Below the pieces are notes generated by a model, which did not search any database, was not told the origin of the DNA, and was given only the letters and a program-made list of their open reading frames with translations. Made by a program: the position numbers and the translations under genes. Shown piece by piece: positions 19,041 through 26,910 of a DNA stretch of 64,000 nt (position 1 is its first letter; each line of letters begins with the position of its first letter). This DNA comes from Bacillota bacterium. GTDB lineage: Bacteria > Bacillota_I > Bacilli_A > Izemoplasmatales > Hujiaoplasmataceae. Where the stretch lies: positions 62,001 through 126,000 of the forward strand of contig JAHIVB010000008.1 of NCBI GenBank assembly GCA_018816905.1, read 5' to 3'.

Positions 19041-19706
19041 ATGAATATAGAGTTAGTCAAAAAATTGATTGACGAATCGATTCTAAGTTTCGAAAAACTT
19101 CTAATGAAACATTATAAGGATATTTTATTGTCTGAAATGGAAGCCATGGTATTGTTAGAACTATATCATCAAAAAGAAAAAGGCAATACTTTTTTGAATC
19201 CAACAAAAATCATAAAAAACATGACTTTGCCAAAAGACGAACTCTTATCAATACTAGATGGTCTCATCAAAAAAGGTTATTTGTCAATTCAACTAAAGAA
19301 ACAAAAAAACGACAAGGAAACTGAAATATTCTTTCTTGATGAGACAATTAAGAAAATTCTTGGATTTATGGAAAATCAGATTCGTCTGGAAATTATGAAC
19401 GACTCAACAGAGTATGATAATCCAATCGAAGAAATCGTGTCAATTATCGAAACTCAGTTTCATAAGCAACTAGCTCCTTTGGAAGTTGAAATCATTACAA
19501 AGTGGATTTCACAGGATTCTTATGATCTTCTGGATATTAAAAAAGCCTTGTTTGATGCACTAAAGGCCAATCGCTTTTCAGTTAGTTATGTAGATACTAT
19601 TTTGCTGAAAAGACAAAAAGCAACTGAAAAAAAAGACATTGGTTCAGGAAAAACCGAAAAATCTCCAGCTCTGAAAACTTTTCTTGACACATGGGATCAA
19701 TCTTGA
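19041..19706 (+). CDS. dnaD: DnaD-like replication initiation protein
   Basis: Putative primosomal protein that aids replication start or restart by loading the helicase. The N-terminal half resembles a winged-helix DnaD_N domain and the region about 130-190 resembles the DnaD/DnaB-like helical domain (KALFDALKANRFSVSYVDTILLKRQ). The 221 residues are close to Bacillus DnaD. Similarity is visible but diffuse. The strongest support is that nth follows with a 16-base overlap, as dnaD-nth do in Bacillus. GAGGTGTAGGG precedes the ATG. Confidence 0.8.
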   Translation: MNIELVKKLIDESILSFEKLLMKHYKDILLSEMEAMVLLELYHQKEKGNTFLNPTKIIKNMTLPKDELLSILDGLIKKGYLSIQLKKQKNDKETEIFFLDETIKKILGFMENQIRLEIMNDSTEYDNPIEEIVSIIETQFHKQLAPLEVEIITKWISQDSYDLLDIKKALFDALKANRFSVSYVDTILLKRQKATEKKDIGSGKTEKSPALKTFLDTWDQS

Positions 19707-20332
19707 ACGAACGAGCAAACAGGGTTTATCAAGAAATAACTAGTCTTTATCCTCTTGCTCACTGTGAACTTCGTTATTCAAATGCTCTAGAATTGATGAT
19801 TGCAATCATTTTAAGTGCACAGACTACAGATCTTGCAGTTAATCAAACTACCCTGACACTATTTGAAAAATATCATTCTTTCGAAGATTATATACAGGCT
19901 GACTTATCGGAGTTAGAACATGACATTCGCCATTTAGGATTATACAAGAATAAAGCTAGAAGTATTCAAGGCATGGCTACGATTGTATATCAAAAGTACC
20001 AAGGAGTCTTCCCTTCAAAAATGAAAGAACTTCTCGACCTACCTGGGGTTGGAAGAAAAACTGCAAATGTATTTCTTTCGGAGTGGTATAAGATTCCTGG
20101 AATAGCTGTTGACACACATGTTTCGAGAGTTTCAGTTCGGCTTGGACTCGCAAAAAAACAAGATGCAGTTAATATCATTGAAGAAAAGTTAATGCGTAAG
20201 TTTCCTAAGAACCAATGGATTGAAGTCCATCATAAACTCATATTTTTTGGGCGATACTTCTGTAAAGCGTCCTCTCCGAATTGTAATCAATGCCCGCTTA
20301 TAGATATATGCAAGACACCTTTCCCAAAGTGA
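19691..20332 (+). CDS. nth: Endonuclease III
   Basis: DNA glycosylase/AP lyase for oxidised pyrimidines. The helix-hairpin-helix LPGVGRKTAN carries catalytic Lys K123, and D141 (AVDTHVSRV) is the conserved Asp. C191, C198, C201 and C207 (Cx6Cx2Cx5C) bind a [4Fe-4S] cluster. The 213-residue length is normal. ATG 19691 lies inside dnaD and has a poor ribosome site; TTG 19703, after GGGAT, is an alternative four residues shorter. Confidence 0.95.
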   Translation: MGSILNERANRVYQEITSLYPLAHCELRYSNALELMIAIILSAQTTDLAVNQTTLTLFEKYHSFEDYIQADLSELEHDIRHLGLYKNKARSIQGMATIVYQKYQGVFPSKMKELLDLPGVGRKTANVFLSEWYKIPGIAVDTHVSRVSVRLGLAKKQDAVNIIEEKLMRKFPKNQWIEVHHKLIFFGRYFCKASSPNCNQCPLIDICKTPFPK

Positions 20333-20350
20333 AAATGGTGTCTTTTTTTT
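20312..20350 (+). terminator. Intrinsic terminator at the end of nth
   Basis: AAGACACC and GGTGTCTT pair across a loop that contains the nth stop codon, followed by a T run. Confidence 0.75.
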
Positions 20351-20411
20351 AGGTTGAAAATTGCATAAAAATATTCAAATTAATTTTCTTTATTTTTAAT
20401 CACATTTCGTA

Positions 20412-20417
20412 TATAAT
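20412..20417 (+). promoter_or_regulatory. -10 element of the XRE regulator gene
   Basis: TATAAT in the AT-rich gap after the nth terminator. No convincing -35 with correct spacing was found. Confidence 0.45.
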
Positions 20418-20488
20418 TGTGTTTGATATTTTAAATGGCAAAGAAACATAGTTTAATATTATATTTACTATTGCGGAGGGTAACTGCT

Positions 20489-21736
20489 TTGGAAAAAAGA
20501 TTTGAGAATGAGTTGAAAAGAAGAAGAAAAGAAATCATTAAGTTTTATTACATGGAGATTGGGAGTCTTATTCGAAAAAAACGACTGGAATTGAGAATGA
20601 CTCAAGAAGAGGTTGCGAAAGGGATCTTCTCCCATACATATTTATCAAAAATAGAGCATAATGCCATTAGCATCAATAAGGATGCATTGTTTCTTGTGAT
20701 GGAAAGAATTAACATGTCTTCTGAAGAATACAGCCTTCCAGAAGACATGTTGGAACTACTCGAAAATTCTTTGGATTGTTTTTTCAGAGGAGACAGAGAA
20801 GGCTATCAAAGGCTATTTAATGATTCCCTAGATTTTCAATACGGTATCCTAATTGACATTTCTAGATTTGGATATTATGTGATGACGGGTGACACAAAAA
20901 ACGCAAAAGCATCGAATGATGAATTATATCGTTATCTGAGTGTCGTGGAGGATTTTGGATTCACAATTTATGCTCTCTTTGCAAGTTTTTATAATATAAT
21001 GATTCGCGATTTCATTACGGCAAAAAGAATGTATGAATCATGCAAGGATTATCACTCGATGTCTGAAGAGGTTTTTGGGTTGTTTGAGTTTGCGAAATTT
21101 ATCATTTATGGGAATCTAGAACAATATAATAAGTCAAGAGATGGATATGACAATGCGAAGAATATTTTCATTTCAAGAGGAATTCTGCCTAGAATCAAGG
21201 AAATGTCTTTATACTTGAATCTTTTCAGAATGTATGAAGAATCGGAGAACCAATTTTCGATTCATAACGATATATTTCAATATGCCCCCATATCATTGAT
21301 ACACAACTACATTATTACCAAGTCGGTCGCAGAACCGATACATCTCGAAGAACTGAACATGATTCTTCCGCAAACGGAATACTACCCTGAAAGTCTCTTG
21401 ATAAAAGCGATGCATTATATCAAACTCGAGGATCGAGCCATGTATGATTCTACTGTATCGTTGTTGAAAGAACACTATTTATTGAATCCCGGAGAAGAAA
21501 TCAATTATATAGAGCTTTTAGATTTAAAAGAGAAAAATGATTTACTAGGATATAAAGAGTTTCTTATCCAGTATATTTTGCCTTATGTTTCTAAACAACA
21601 AAATTTCTTCTTTCAAAGAATTGTTAATCGAGAAATCATAGAAATATTGGCTGAACATAAGAGATATAAAGATGGTCTCATGTATAAAATGAAATGCGAA
21701 AAAGCAATTCGAAAAGCAAGAGAAATAAAAAGATAG
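20489..21736 (+). CDS. XRE-family regulator with TPR-like C-terminal region
   Basis: DNA-binding helix-turn-helix of the Cro/CI type lies at about residues 24-75 (IGSLIRKKRLELRMTQEEVAKG, then SHTYLSKIEHN). The remaining 340 residues are helical, with regularly spaced aromatic and Ala/Leu positions resembling the TPR arrays of Rgg/PlcR-type (RRNPP) regulators. That layout suggests a regulator that senses a peptide, but I see no peptide gene beside it. TTG 20489 follows GGAGGG at 20475-20480; ATG 20435 and ATG 20552 are in-frame alternatives without such sites. It converges on mrp and shares a terminator with it. Confidence 0.72.
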   Translation: MEKRFENELKRRRKEIIKFYYMEIGSLIRKKRLELRMTQEEVAKGIFSHTYLSKIEHNAISINKDALFLVMERINMSSEEYSLPEDMLELLENSLDCFFRGDREGYQRLFNDSLDFQYGILIDISRFGYYVMTGDTKNAKASNDELYRYLSVVEDFGFTIYALFASFYNIMIRDFITAKRMYESCKDYHSMSEEVFGLFEFAKFIIYGNLEQYNKSRDGYDNAKNIFISRGILPRIKEMSLYLNLFRMYEESENQFSIHNDIFQYAPISLIHNYIITKSVAEPIHLEELNMILPQTEYYPESLLIKAMHYIKLEDRAMYDSTVSLLKEHYLLNPGEEINYIELLDLKEKNDLLGYKEFLIQYILPYVSKQQNFFFQRIVNREIIEILAEHKRYKDGLMYKMKCEKAIRKAREIKR

Positions 21737-21757
21737 CGGAAAATTCCGCTATCTTTT
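21728..21757. terminator. Bidirectional terminator between regulator and mrp
   Basis: AAAAAGATAGCGGAA and TTCCGCTATCTTTTT form a long perfect hairpin with A and T runs on either side. Confidence 0.9.
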
Positions 21758-22750
21758 TTAAACTAGTCTCATTAATTTTCGTGCGAGGTTTAAATACATA
21801 ATGCCAATATATTCGGTTTCTTGATATATCGATTTTTTGGCACCGGTCGGTTGACCAATTGGAATTTGAGATAGTAATGGTACAAGTAGTTTGTCAGCAA
21901 CAAGTGCTCCGCCACCCTCACCAAAGATGTGGTGTTTCTCTTCTCCAACTTCATAGAAGGACATGTTTTCGATGACTCCAATGACGTCTTGTTTTAAATC
22001 TTTCGTCGCAAAACCTGCTTTAATGGCGATGTGAGATGCGCTTGGATGAGGTGTCGTAACCAACACGATTTTTGCGTCGGGAACAAAATTGTTCACATCC
22101 ATCATAACATCACCGGTACCTGGTGGTAAATCGATAAGAAGAAAATCAAGGTCCTGGCTCCAAATAGTGTCTTCAAAAAAGATCTTCAATACTTTTCCTA
22201 GCATCGGGCCTCTCCACATAAGAGCTTTGTTTTCTTCAACGAAGAATTCTGTGGATACCATTTCAATTCCGTCGATTTGATAAGGATATACTTTTCCGGA
22301 TTCTGTTCCATTTAGTTCTAGTTTTTCAATTTCAAGAATTTTCGGCATGTTGGCACCATAGATGTCAGCGTCAATAATACCTACTTTTTTGCCTAGCGCT
22401 TTGAAAGCATAGGCTAGATTTGCGGTTACGCTTGATTTTCCTACTCCGCCTTTTCCTGATGCAATCGCGATGATTTTTGCTTTTTTTGCAAAATTCTCAG
22501 GTCTAGCCTGTTCATAATCTATGACAAGGCTTTGGTAACCATATTCAATTTTGACGACTTTTGCAATCGCTCTTGTGATTACTGAAGTCACTTCATTCAT
22601 CTTCTTGCCGACTTCAATCAGTAATACAACAGTAGAGTTTTCTTCATCAATTCCTATATGCTTGATTGCTTGAAGTTCACCAAGTGTTTTGTCTCTGCTC
22701 GAATCAACAACTTCTTCAATTTTTTTAAGAATTACTTTTTTATTATTCAT
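21758..22750 (-). CDS. Mrp/ApbC-family P-loop ATPase without cysteines
   Basis: Family members carry iron-sulfur clusters or, as SalA of Bacillus, act in regulation. An N-terminal MIP18-like domain (about 1-80) precedes the deviant Walker A SGKGGVGKSS (98-107, Lys100 and Lys105) and DLPPGTGD. The CxxC that binds the cluster in ApbC/Nbp35, expected after IENMSFY, is absent. The whole protein has no cysteine, so cluster binding through Cys is excluded. The start at 22750 follows GGAAGGAATC; the frame extends ten codons upstream without a better site. The length is 330 residues. Confidence 0.88.
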   Translation of the reverse strand: MNNKKVILKKIEEVVDSSRDKTLGELQAIKHIGIDEENSTVVLLIEVGKKMNEVTSVITRAIAKVVKIEYGYQSLVIDYEQARPENFAKKAKIIAIASGKGGVGKSSVTANLAYAFKALGKKVGIIDADIYGANMPKILEIEKLELNGTESGKVYPYQIDGIEMVSTEFFVEENKALMWRGPMLGKVLKIFFEDTIWSQDLDFLLIDLPPGTGDVMMDVNNFVPDAKIVLVTTPHPSASHIAIKAGFATKDLKQDVIGVIENMSFYEVGEEKHHIFGEGGGALVADKLLVPLLSQIPIGQPTGAKKSIYQETEYIGIMYLNLARKLMRLV

Positions 22751-22843
22751 CTCACGATTCCTTCCATAAAGACTTTCCATAACTATTATATCTTATTTCC
22801 TTGATTTTACCAGCAATATTACCTTTGGATTCTCTTCCATCAG

Positions 22844-22872
22844 TTTACATTCCAGATAATCTAGATTATAAT
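22844..22872 (+). promoter_or_regulatory. Promoter of the PIG-L deacetylase gene
   Basis: TTTACA (22844-22849) and TATAAT (22867-22872) are separated by exactly 17 bases; the gene starts 29 bases downstream. Confidence 0.75.
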
Positions 22873-22900
22873 ACTCTTAAGCGATATAAGGAGGTATGTC

Positions 22901-23683
22901 ATGTCGATAGATATATTGAAAATGAGTGTTCCAATTCCAAAACTGATGAATCATCAAACTGTTTTGTTCGTCGGACCTCATCCGGACGATATTGAAATAG
23001 GAGCAGGAGGATTGGCTGCGAAATTGGCTTTATCCGGAAAAAGGGTGTATTTTTGCATTGTAACGGATGGAGGAAGCGGAACCTTGGATCCGGATATTTC
23101 AATTGAACGTTTGGCCGAAATCAGATCACAAGAAACAATGAAGTCAGCCTCCGTAATGAAGGTAAAAGAAATATTCCAGTTGGGTTTTCCCGACGGAGGA
23201 ATATTCACATCTGATGAAGTTGCATCAAAGATTGCCAGAGTTCTTCTTGAGGTCAATCCTGATCTTGTCATTTGCCCAGATCCTTTTATGCCTTCCGAAA
23301 CTCATCCTGACCATATAAAAACTGGTCTCGCCGTGAATCGAGCAGTCGTCATTGCCAATTACCCAAATATGGCAAAACAAAATCATGTAATATTTGACAA
23401 AACTCAATTATCTCATTTTCGCGGAAGAACCATAGGGTATTATTATACTCATCGTGTAAACGAGATGATACATCTTGGAGAAGATGATTTAAAACTTAAA
23501 ATGGATGCCATCGAATGTCATCAATCTCAGTTTCCTAAAACCGAAGATTTTCAACTGATTTTGGGATATCTAGATCTTCGTTCAAAATGGCTATTAGCCG
23601 GAGAATTATCAGCTGGGGCTGAGGGCTATTTTGTCCTGGGTTCAACCCATCAACACTGTTTTCCAGAGATCAACTTCTATTGA
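22901..23683 (+). CDS. PIG-L family deacetylase
   Basis: Zinc-dependent N-acetylglucosamine-type deacetylase. The metal site is shown by GPHPDD (H27, D29, D30) and the second ligand block HPDH (134-137). The family includes BshB, which makes the thiol bacillithiol, and enzymes acting on other GlcNAc conjugates. No bshA or bshC is present in this window, so I do not assign a pathway. At 260 residues it is slightly longer than BshB. AAGGAGG precedes the ATG. It is a single-gene unit with its own promoter. Confidence 0.85.
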   Translation: MSIDILKMSVPIPKLMNHQTVLFVGPHPDDIEIGAGGLAAKLALSGKRVYFCIVTDGGSGTLDPDISIERLAEIRSQETMKSASVMKVKEIFQLGFPDGGIFTSDEVASKIARVLLEVNPDLVICPDPFMPSETHPDHIKTGLAVNRAVVIANYPNMAKQNHVIFDKTQLSHFRGRTIGYYYTHRVNEMIHLGEDDLKLKMDAIECHQSQFPKTEDFQLILGYLDLRSKWLLAGELSAGAEGYFVLGSTHQHCFPEINFY

Positions 23684-23693
23684 TGATTAATTC

Positions 23694-23722
23694 TTGACAT
23701 TCACCCTAAAAAAAAGTATAAT
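23694..23722 (+). promoter_or_regulatory. Consensus promoter of yceD-rpmF
   Basis: TTGACA (23694-23699), a 17-base spacer, and TATAAT (23717-23722): both elements are perfect consensus, as expected for a ribosomal protein operon. Confidence 0.9.
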
Positions 23723-23748
23723 TTATTTGCTGTGTTGAGGTGGTAAGA

Positions 23749-24216
23749 ATGAAATGGACGATTCAAGAACTGAAGAAGCTCTTTCGTACCAATAACCAGT
23801 TTCAATCGATCATCGATTGCAAGAAATTTTTATCTGAAGACGATCCCGAAGTTCTTGACATTTCTGATGTTCAAGTCGTTGGTGATTTCCAGGTCCTATC
23901 GGATAAAGATCTCTATATTTTCAACTGTGACGTATCTTGTGAACTAATCATGCCTTGTGCGATTACTCTAGACGAGGTTACAGTACCAATTCATTTTCAG
24001 ACGACTTTGGAATTCTCCAGGGGGTTTGTCGATGACAACACCTATATTTTCGAGGGAATTACCATTGATCTTGACCCGGTCATTTATTCGGAAATTATGG
24101 TTGAAAAACCACTCAGAGTTTTGAGTGAATCTGCTTATGACGGATATGAAGAGACGCGCATAGAACTGGATGAAAATGACTTATCCGAGAATCCGTTCGC
24201 AAAGTACAAAAAATAA
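23749..24216 (+). CDS. YceD/DUF177 family protein
   Basis: Member of the YceD family, linked by conserved neighbourhood to 23S rRNA and L32 in bacteria. The 155 residues include the typical central block with paired cysteines (NCDVSCELIMPC) and an acidic C terminus. rpmF follows 21 bases downstream, the arrangement that defines the family. The ATG at 23749 follows TGAGGTGGTAAGA; the frame extends three codons upstream. In many bacteria plsX comes next, but here plsX is elsewhere (17329). Confidence 0.85.
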   Translation: MKWTIQELKKLFRTNNQFQSIIDCKKFLSEDDPEVLDISDVQVVGDFQVLSDKDLYIFNCDVSCELIMPCAITLDEVTVPIHFQTTLEFSRGFVDDNTYIFEGITIDLDPVIYSEIMVEKPLRVLSESAYDGYEETRIELDENDLSENPFAKYKK

Positions 24217-24237
24217 ACAGTCCGAGGAGGTGACACT

Positions 24238-24432
24238 GTGGCAGTACCATTTAGAAAGACCAGTAAGTCCGTAAAGAGAAGAAGAAGAACACATTTTAAG
24301 TTGAATGCACCTACAATGGCAGTATGTCCAAATTGCGGAGAATTGACATTGTCTCATCAAGTTTGCAAGAAATGCGGTTATTACAAAGGCGTTTTGGTCA
24401 AAGAACCTAAACCAGAAAAAACAGAAGAATAA
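24238..24432 (+). CDS. rpmF: 50S ribosomal protein L32, zinc-binding form
   Basis: Large-subunit protein of 64 residues. The basic N terminus ([18 protein letters not shown]) is typical of L32. C30, C33, C43 and C46 form a zinc ribbon, so this is the zinc-dependent paralogue type. The start is GTG at 24238, after GAGGTGACA. An acidic/Lys tail (KPEKTEE) is unremarkable. A terminator follows directly. Confidence 0.95.
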   Translation: MAVPFRKTSKSVKRRRRTHFKLNAPTMAVCPNCGELTLSHQVCKKCGYYKGVLVKEPKPEKTEE

Positions 24433-24439
24433 AAAAAGA

Positions 24440-24470
24440 AAAGAAGCGCTGAGAGAATCAGCGTTTTTCT
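24440..24470 (+). terminator. Intrinsic terminator after rpmF
   Basis: CGCTGA and TCAGCG pair around GAGAA, flanked by A-rich and T-rich runs. Confidence 0.8.
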
Positions 24471-24489
24471 TTTTTAGAAACCTAATTTT

Positions 24490-24499
24490 ATGCTATAAT
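24490..24499 (+). promoter_or_regulatory. Extended -10 promoter of rsmH
   Basis: ATGCTATAAT: a TATAAT at 24494-24499 with a TG one base upstream, the extended -10 form, 17 bases before the rsmH start. The transcript leader would be very short. Confidence 0.6.
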
Positions 24500-24515
24500 G
24501 ATTAAAGGTGATAAA

Positions 24516-25442
24516 ATGTCAGAACATATCAGCGTTCTTTTACAGGAAGCTGTTGAAGCACTTAATGTGAAACCGAATGGAATCTATGTCGACATGACTC
24601 TTGGTGGTGGCGGACACAGCGAACAAATCTTGAAACGACTAGAAAATGGGCGTTTGTTTTGTTTTGATCAGGATGAGTATGCAATTTCCAAAGCCAAAGA
24701 AAGACTTCATTCATATTCAAACATCACATATGTACACTCCAATTTTGAAAACCTAGTTGAAGAGATGAATTCCAGAGAAATCGATAAAGTGGATGGTATT
24801 CTCTTTGATTTAGGGGTATCCTCTTTCCAGTTTGACTTACCAGATAGGGGTTTCTCCTATAATTATGATGCTCCTCTAGACATGAGAATGGACCAATCCC
24901 AATCTCTTTCGGCATGGCACGTCGTCAATGAGTATTCCTTTGATCAAATTTTGAAAGTACTTTATGAATTTGGAGAGGAATCCTTTGCCAGAAACATTGC
25001 GAAGAAAATACTAGAACGCAGATTGAAGAAACCGATTGAGACGACCTTTGAACTCGTTGATGTCATCAAAAGTTCACTACCCTCCAAAGTGTTAAGGAAA
25101 AAAGGTCACCCAGCAAAACAAACATTTCAAGCTATTAGAATTGAAGTGAATCACGAACTTGATGCCCTTAAAAATGCATTGGAAGACGCAATAAAATTAA
25201 TCAGACCCGGTGGAAGAATCGTCGTAATTACTTTTCACTCTTTAGAAGATCGTATATGCAAAAAAATCTTTAAATCCTATTCTGAAATCAACATCCCTAA
25301 AGGGCTTCCGATTCTAGTAACAGAAGAGCCTGTTTTATCACTCATTAATAAGAAGGTTATTTTGCCTACAGAAGAAGAACTGGCGGAGAACAACCGTGCT
25401 CATAGTGCAAAAATGAGAGTCGTTCAAAAAAACCATGAATGA
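24516..25442 (+). CDS. rsmH: 16S rRNA (cytosine-1402 N4)-methyltransferase RsmH
   Basis: Methylates C1402 in the decoding centre of 16S rRNA. The SAM-binding start (MTLGGGGHSEQIL), FDLGVSSFQFD, GFSYNYDAPLDMRM and the C-terminal TFHSLEDR are diagnostic. The length of 308 residues is normal. ATG 24516 follows AAAGGTGAT. In most Firmicutes this gene is followed by ftsL and cell-wall genes; here tRNA genes follow and no mraZ precedes it, so it is outside a division cluster. Confidence 0.96.
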   Translation: MSEHISVLLQEAVEALNVKPNGIYVDMTLGGGGHSEQILKRLENGRLFCFDQDEYAISKAKERLHSYSNITYVHSNFENLVEEMNSREIDKVDGILFDLGVSSFQFDLPDRGFSYNYDAPLDMRMDQSQSLSAWHVVNEYSFDQILKVLYEFGEESFARNIAKKILERRLKKPIETTFELVDVIKSSLPSKVLRKKGHPAKQTFQAIRIEVNHELDALKNALEDAIKLIRPGGRIVVITFHSLEDRICKKIFKSYSEINIPKGLPILVTEEPVLSLINKKVILPTEEELAENNRAHSAKMRVVQKNHE

Positions 25443-25453
25443 AGATTTTTCTG

Positions 25454-25482
25454 TTGACAGTCATGGGTGATTATGATATCAT
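25454..25482 (+). promoter_or_regulatory. Promoter of the tRNA cluster
   Basis: TTGACA (25454-25459), a 17-base spacer and TATCAT (25477-25482), with TG one base before the -10. The first tRNA begins 18 bases downstream. Confidence 0.75.
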
Positions 25483-25499
25483 ATTTTTGCGACTTTGAT

Positions 25500-25573
25500 G
25501 CAGGTGTAGTTCAACGGTAGAACTTCAGCCTTCCAAGCTGACTACGAGGGTTCGATTCCCTTCACCTGCTCCA
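25500..25573 (+). tRNA. tRNA-Gly (TCC), copy 1
   Basis: A 74-base cloverleaf: acceptor GCAGGTG pairs with CACCTGC, the anticodon loop is CTTCCAA giving TCC, the T loop is GTTCGATTC, and CCA is encoded. Identical to the copy at 25631. Confidence 0.96.
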
Positions 25574-25630
25574 ATTACTTATAACATACTTCATATATAT
25601 CTATCGAATTAAGGCGATACGCCTTCATTC

Positions 25631-25704
25631 GCAGGTGTAGTTCAACGGTAGAACTTCAGCCTTCCAAGCTGACTACGAGGGTTCGATTCCCTTCACCTGC
25701 TCCA
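25631..25704 (+). tRNA. tRNA-Gly (TCC), copy 2
   Basis: Identical in all 74 bases to the copy at 25500, including the encoded CCA. The 57-base spacer between the two differs and holds a small hairpin (AAGGCG/CGCCTT). Confidence 0.96.
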
Positions 25705-25745
25705 GAAGAAAATTGACCCTATGCTTGCGTGGGGTTTTGTTTTAT

Positions 25746-25834
25746 GGAAGAGTATCGAAGAGGCTGTAACGAGCTGCACTCGAAATGCAGTCGTCCGCAA
25801 GGGCGCGTGGGTTCGAATCCCACCTCTTCCGCCA
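25746..25834 (+). tRNA. tRNA-Ser (CGA)
   Basis: An 89-base tRNA with acceptor GGAAGAG/CTCTTCC, anticodon loop CTCGAAA (CGA), the long variable arm expected for tRNA-Ser (GTCGTCCGCAAGGGCGC region), and encoded GCCA end. Confidence 0.95.
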
Positions 25835-25838
25835 TGAT

Positions 25839-25915
25839 CGAGATGTGGCGCAGTTTGGTAGCGCGCTTGGTTCGGGACTAAGAGGTCGTGGGTTCGAATC
25901 CCATCATCTCGACCA
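25839..25915 (+). tRNA. tRNA-Pro (CGG)
   Basis: A 77-base tRNA with acceptor CGAGATG/CATCTCG, anticodon loop TTCGGGA (CGG), T loop GGTTCGAATC and encoded CCA. It begins four bases after tRNA-Ser, so the cluster is one precursor. Confidence 0.95.
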
Positions 25916-25927
25916 TCTGACTAGAAT

Positions 25928-25955
25928 AGGTCTGATACACTAATCAGGCCTTTTT
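25928..25955 (+). terminator. Terminator of the tRNA cluster
   Basis: AGGTCTGAT and ATCAGGCCT pair (wobble) around ACACTA, followed by TTTTT. From here to 26192 the DNA is AT-rich with a -10-like TATAAT at 26061-26066 and no visible gene. Confidence 0.75.
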
Positions 25956-26192
25956 ATGTGCTTAAATTTAGCCAAAATAACCCAAATATGACAATTGCTA
26001 GTCGCTTTTTACGCTTTTTAGCATGGCGATATATATTTTTTAAGAATAGGTATGCTACAATATAATATGAAAATGTGATCAATATTGTTCCATGGGATGA
26101 ATTTTCAATATACATTAAAAATGGAACCGATTATTTTTCAAATATTGTTCAATAATAGATCATGGATTAAAAAATCATGATGAGGTGGTTAA

Positions 26193-26702
26193 ATGATAAA
26201 CAAAAACAAAATAATTATTTCTAATAATGAAGGAATCGTTGCATTATCTTTCATTGAATTAATATTCTTAATCATTACTATATTATTAATAGTCAATGCT
26301 GAAATGACATTTTGGAGCACTTTTAATTTCGTTTTCCCAATAACCTTCTTACTTTTTTGGATAACTCTTGCTGGATATCTATTAATTCAGACGATTCGAG
26401 AAAAAACAATTATCGATGATGAAAGCATTACTGCTCGATTCTTTATCGAATCGAAAAAAAATCTACCAATTATAAGATATAGGAGCAAATATGAAACGGT
26501 TCTATTTTCTGAAATCGCCAAATTAAAACAAGGTGTAATGTACACGTCGTCTGAACATTCTTTTGATTCAGAAACCCTTGTCATTCAAACAAATAGTGGA
26601 AGAGATTTGCATTTTCAAAGATATTTTTATTCTAAAAGAACCATTAAAATCATCATAGATGCATTGTGCCAACATATAGACTGCATAAGGCAAATTCAAT
26701 AG
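26193..26702 (+). CDS. Hypothetical membrane protein, possible PH-like domain
   Basis: Not recognised. Of its 169 residues, two hydrophobic helices (about 14-36 and 44-67) form an N-terminal hairpin. The rest is cytosolic-looking and beta-rich (TIIDDESITARFF, TVLFSEIAKLKQG, TLVIQTNSGRDLHF), the pattern of bacterial PH-like domains that follow two membrane segments. TGAGGTGG precedes the ATG. The gene is more AT-rich than its neighbours. It sits alone between the tRNA cluster and a small PH-like protein gene at 26911. Confidence 0.55.
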   Translation: MINKNKIIISNNEGIVALSFIELIFLIITILLIVNAEMTFWSTFNFVFPITFLLFWITLAGYLLIQTIREKTIIDDESITARFFIESKKNLPIIRYRSKYETVLFSEIAKLKQGVMYTSSEHSFDSETLVIQTNSGRDLHFQRYFYSKRTIKIIIDALCQHIDCIRQIQ

Positions 26703-26818
26703 TCATTTAGACTGATTCTTTTTTTGCCATAAATTAAGGGTGCTAAAAATTTTTACACGATATCAAGGTTGTGGTGAAAGGATTGTATTAAACCCCTATA
26801 CCTTCAACATCTAACGAT

Positions 26819-26851
26819 GAAATGCAAGCAAATATTGCATTTCTTTTTTTT
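26819..26851 (+). terminator. Strong intrinsic terminator in the gap 26703-26910
   Basis: GAAATGCAA and TTGCATTTC pair around a seven-base loop, followed by eight T. It lies 117 bases after the nearest stop codon, and a weaker hairpin (26697-26723) already follows that gene. Confidence 0.8.
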
Positions 26852-26910
26852 ACCTTGTTTTTTTTCTGAACCATTCGTTGTATAATAAATAAAAAGGGGG
26901 AATGAAGTCT

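Noticed and set aside
25500-25704. Direct repeat as a CRISPR or mobile element end
   Set aside because: The repeats are complete tRNA-Gly genes with CCA, not CRISPR units, and no spacer array or transposase is near.
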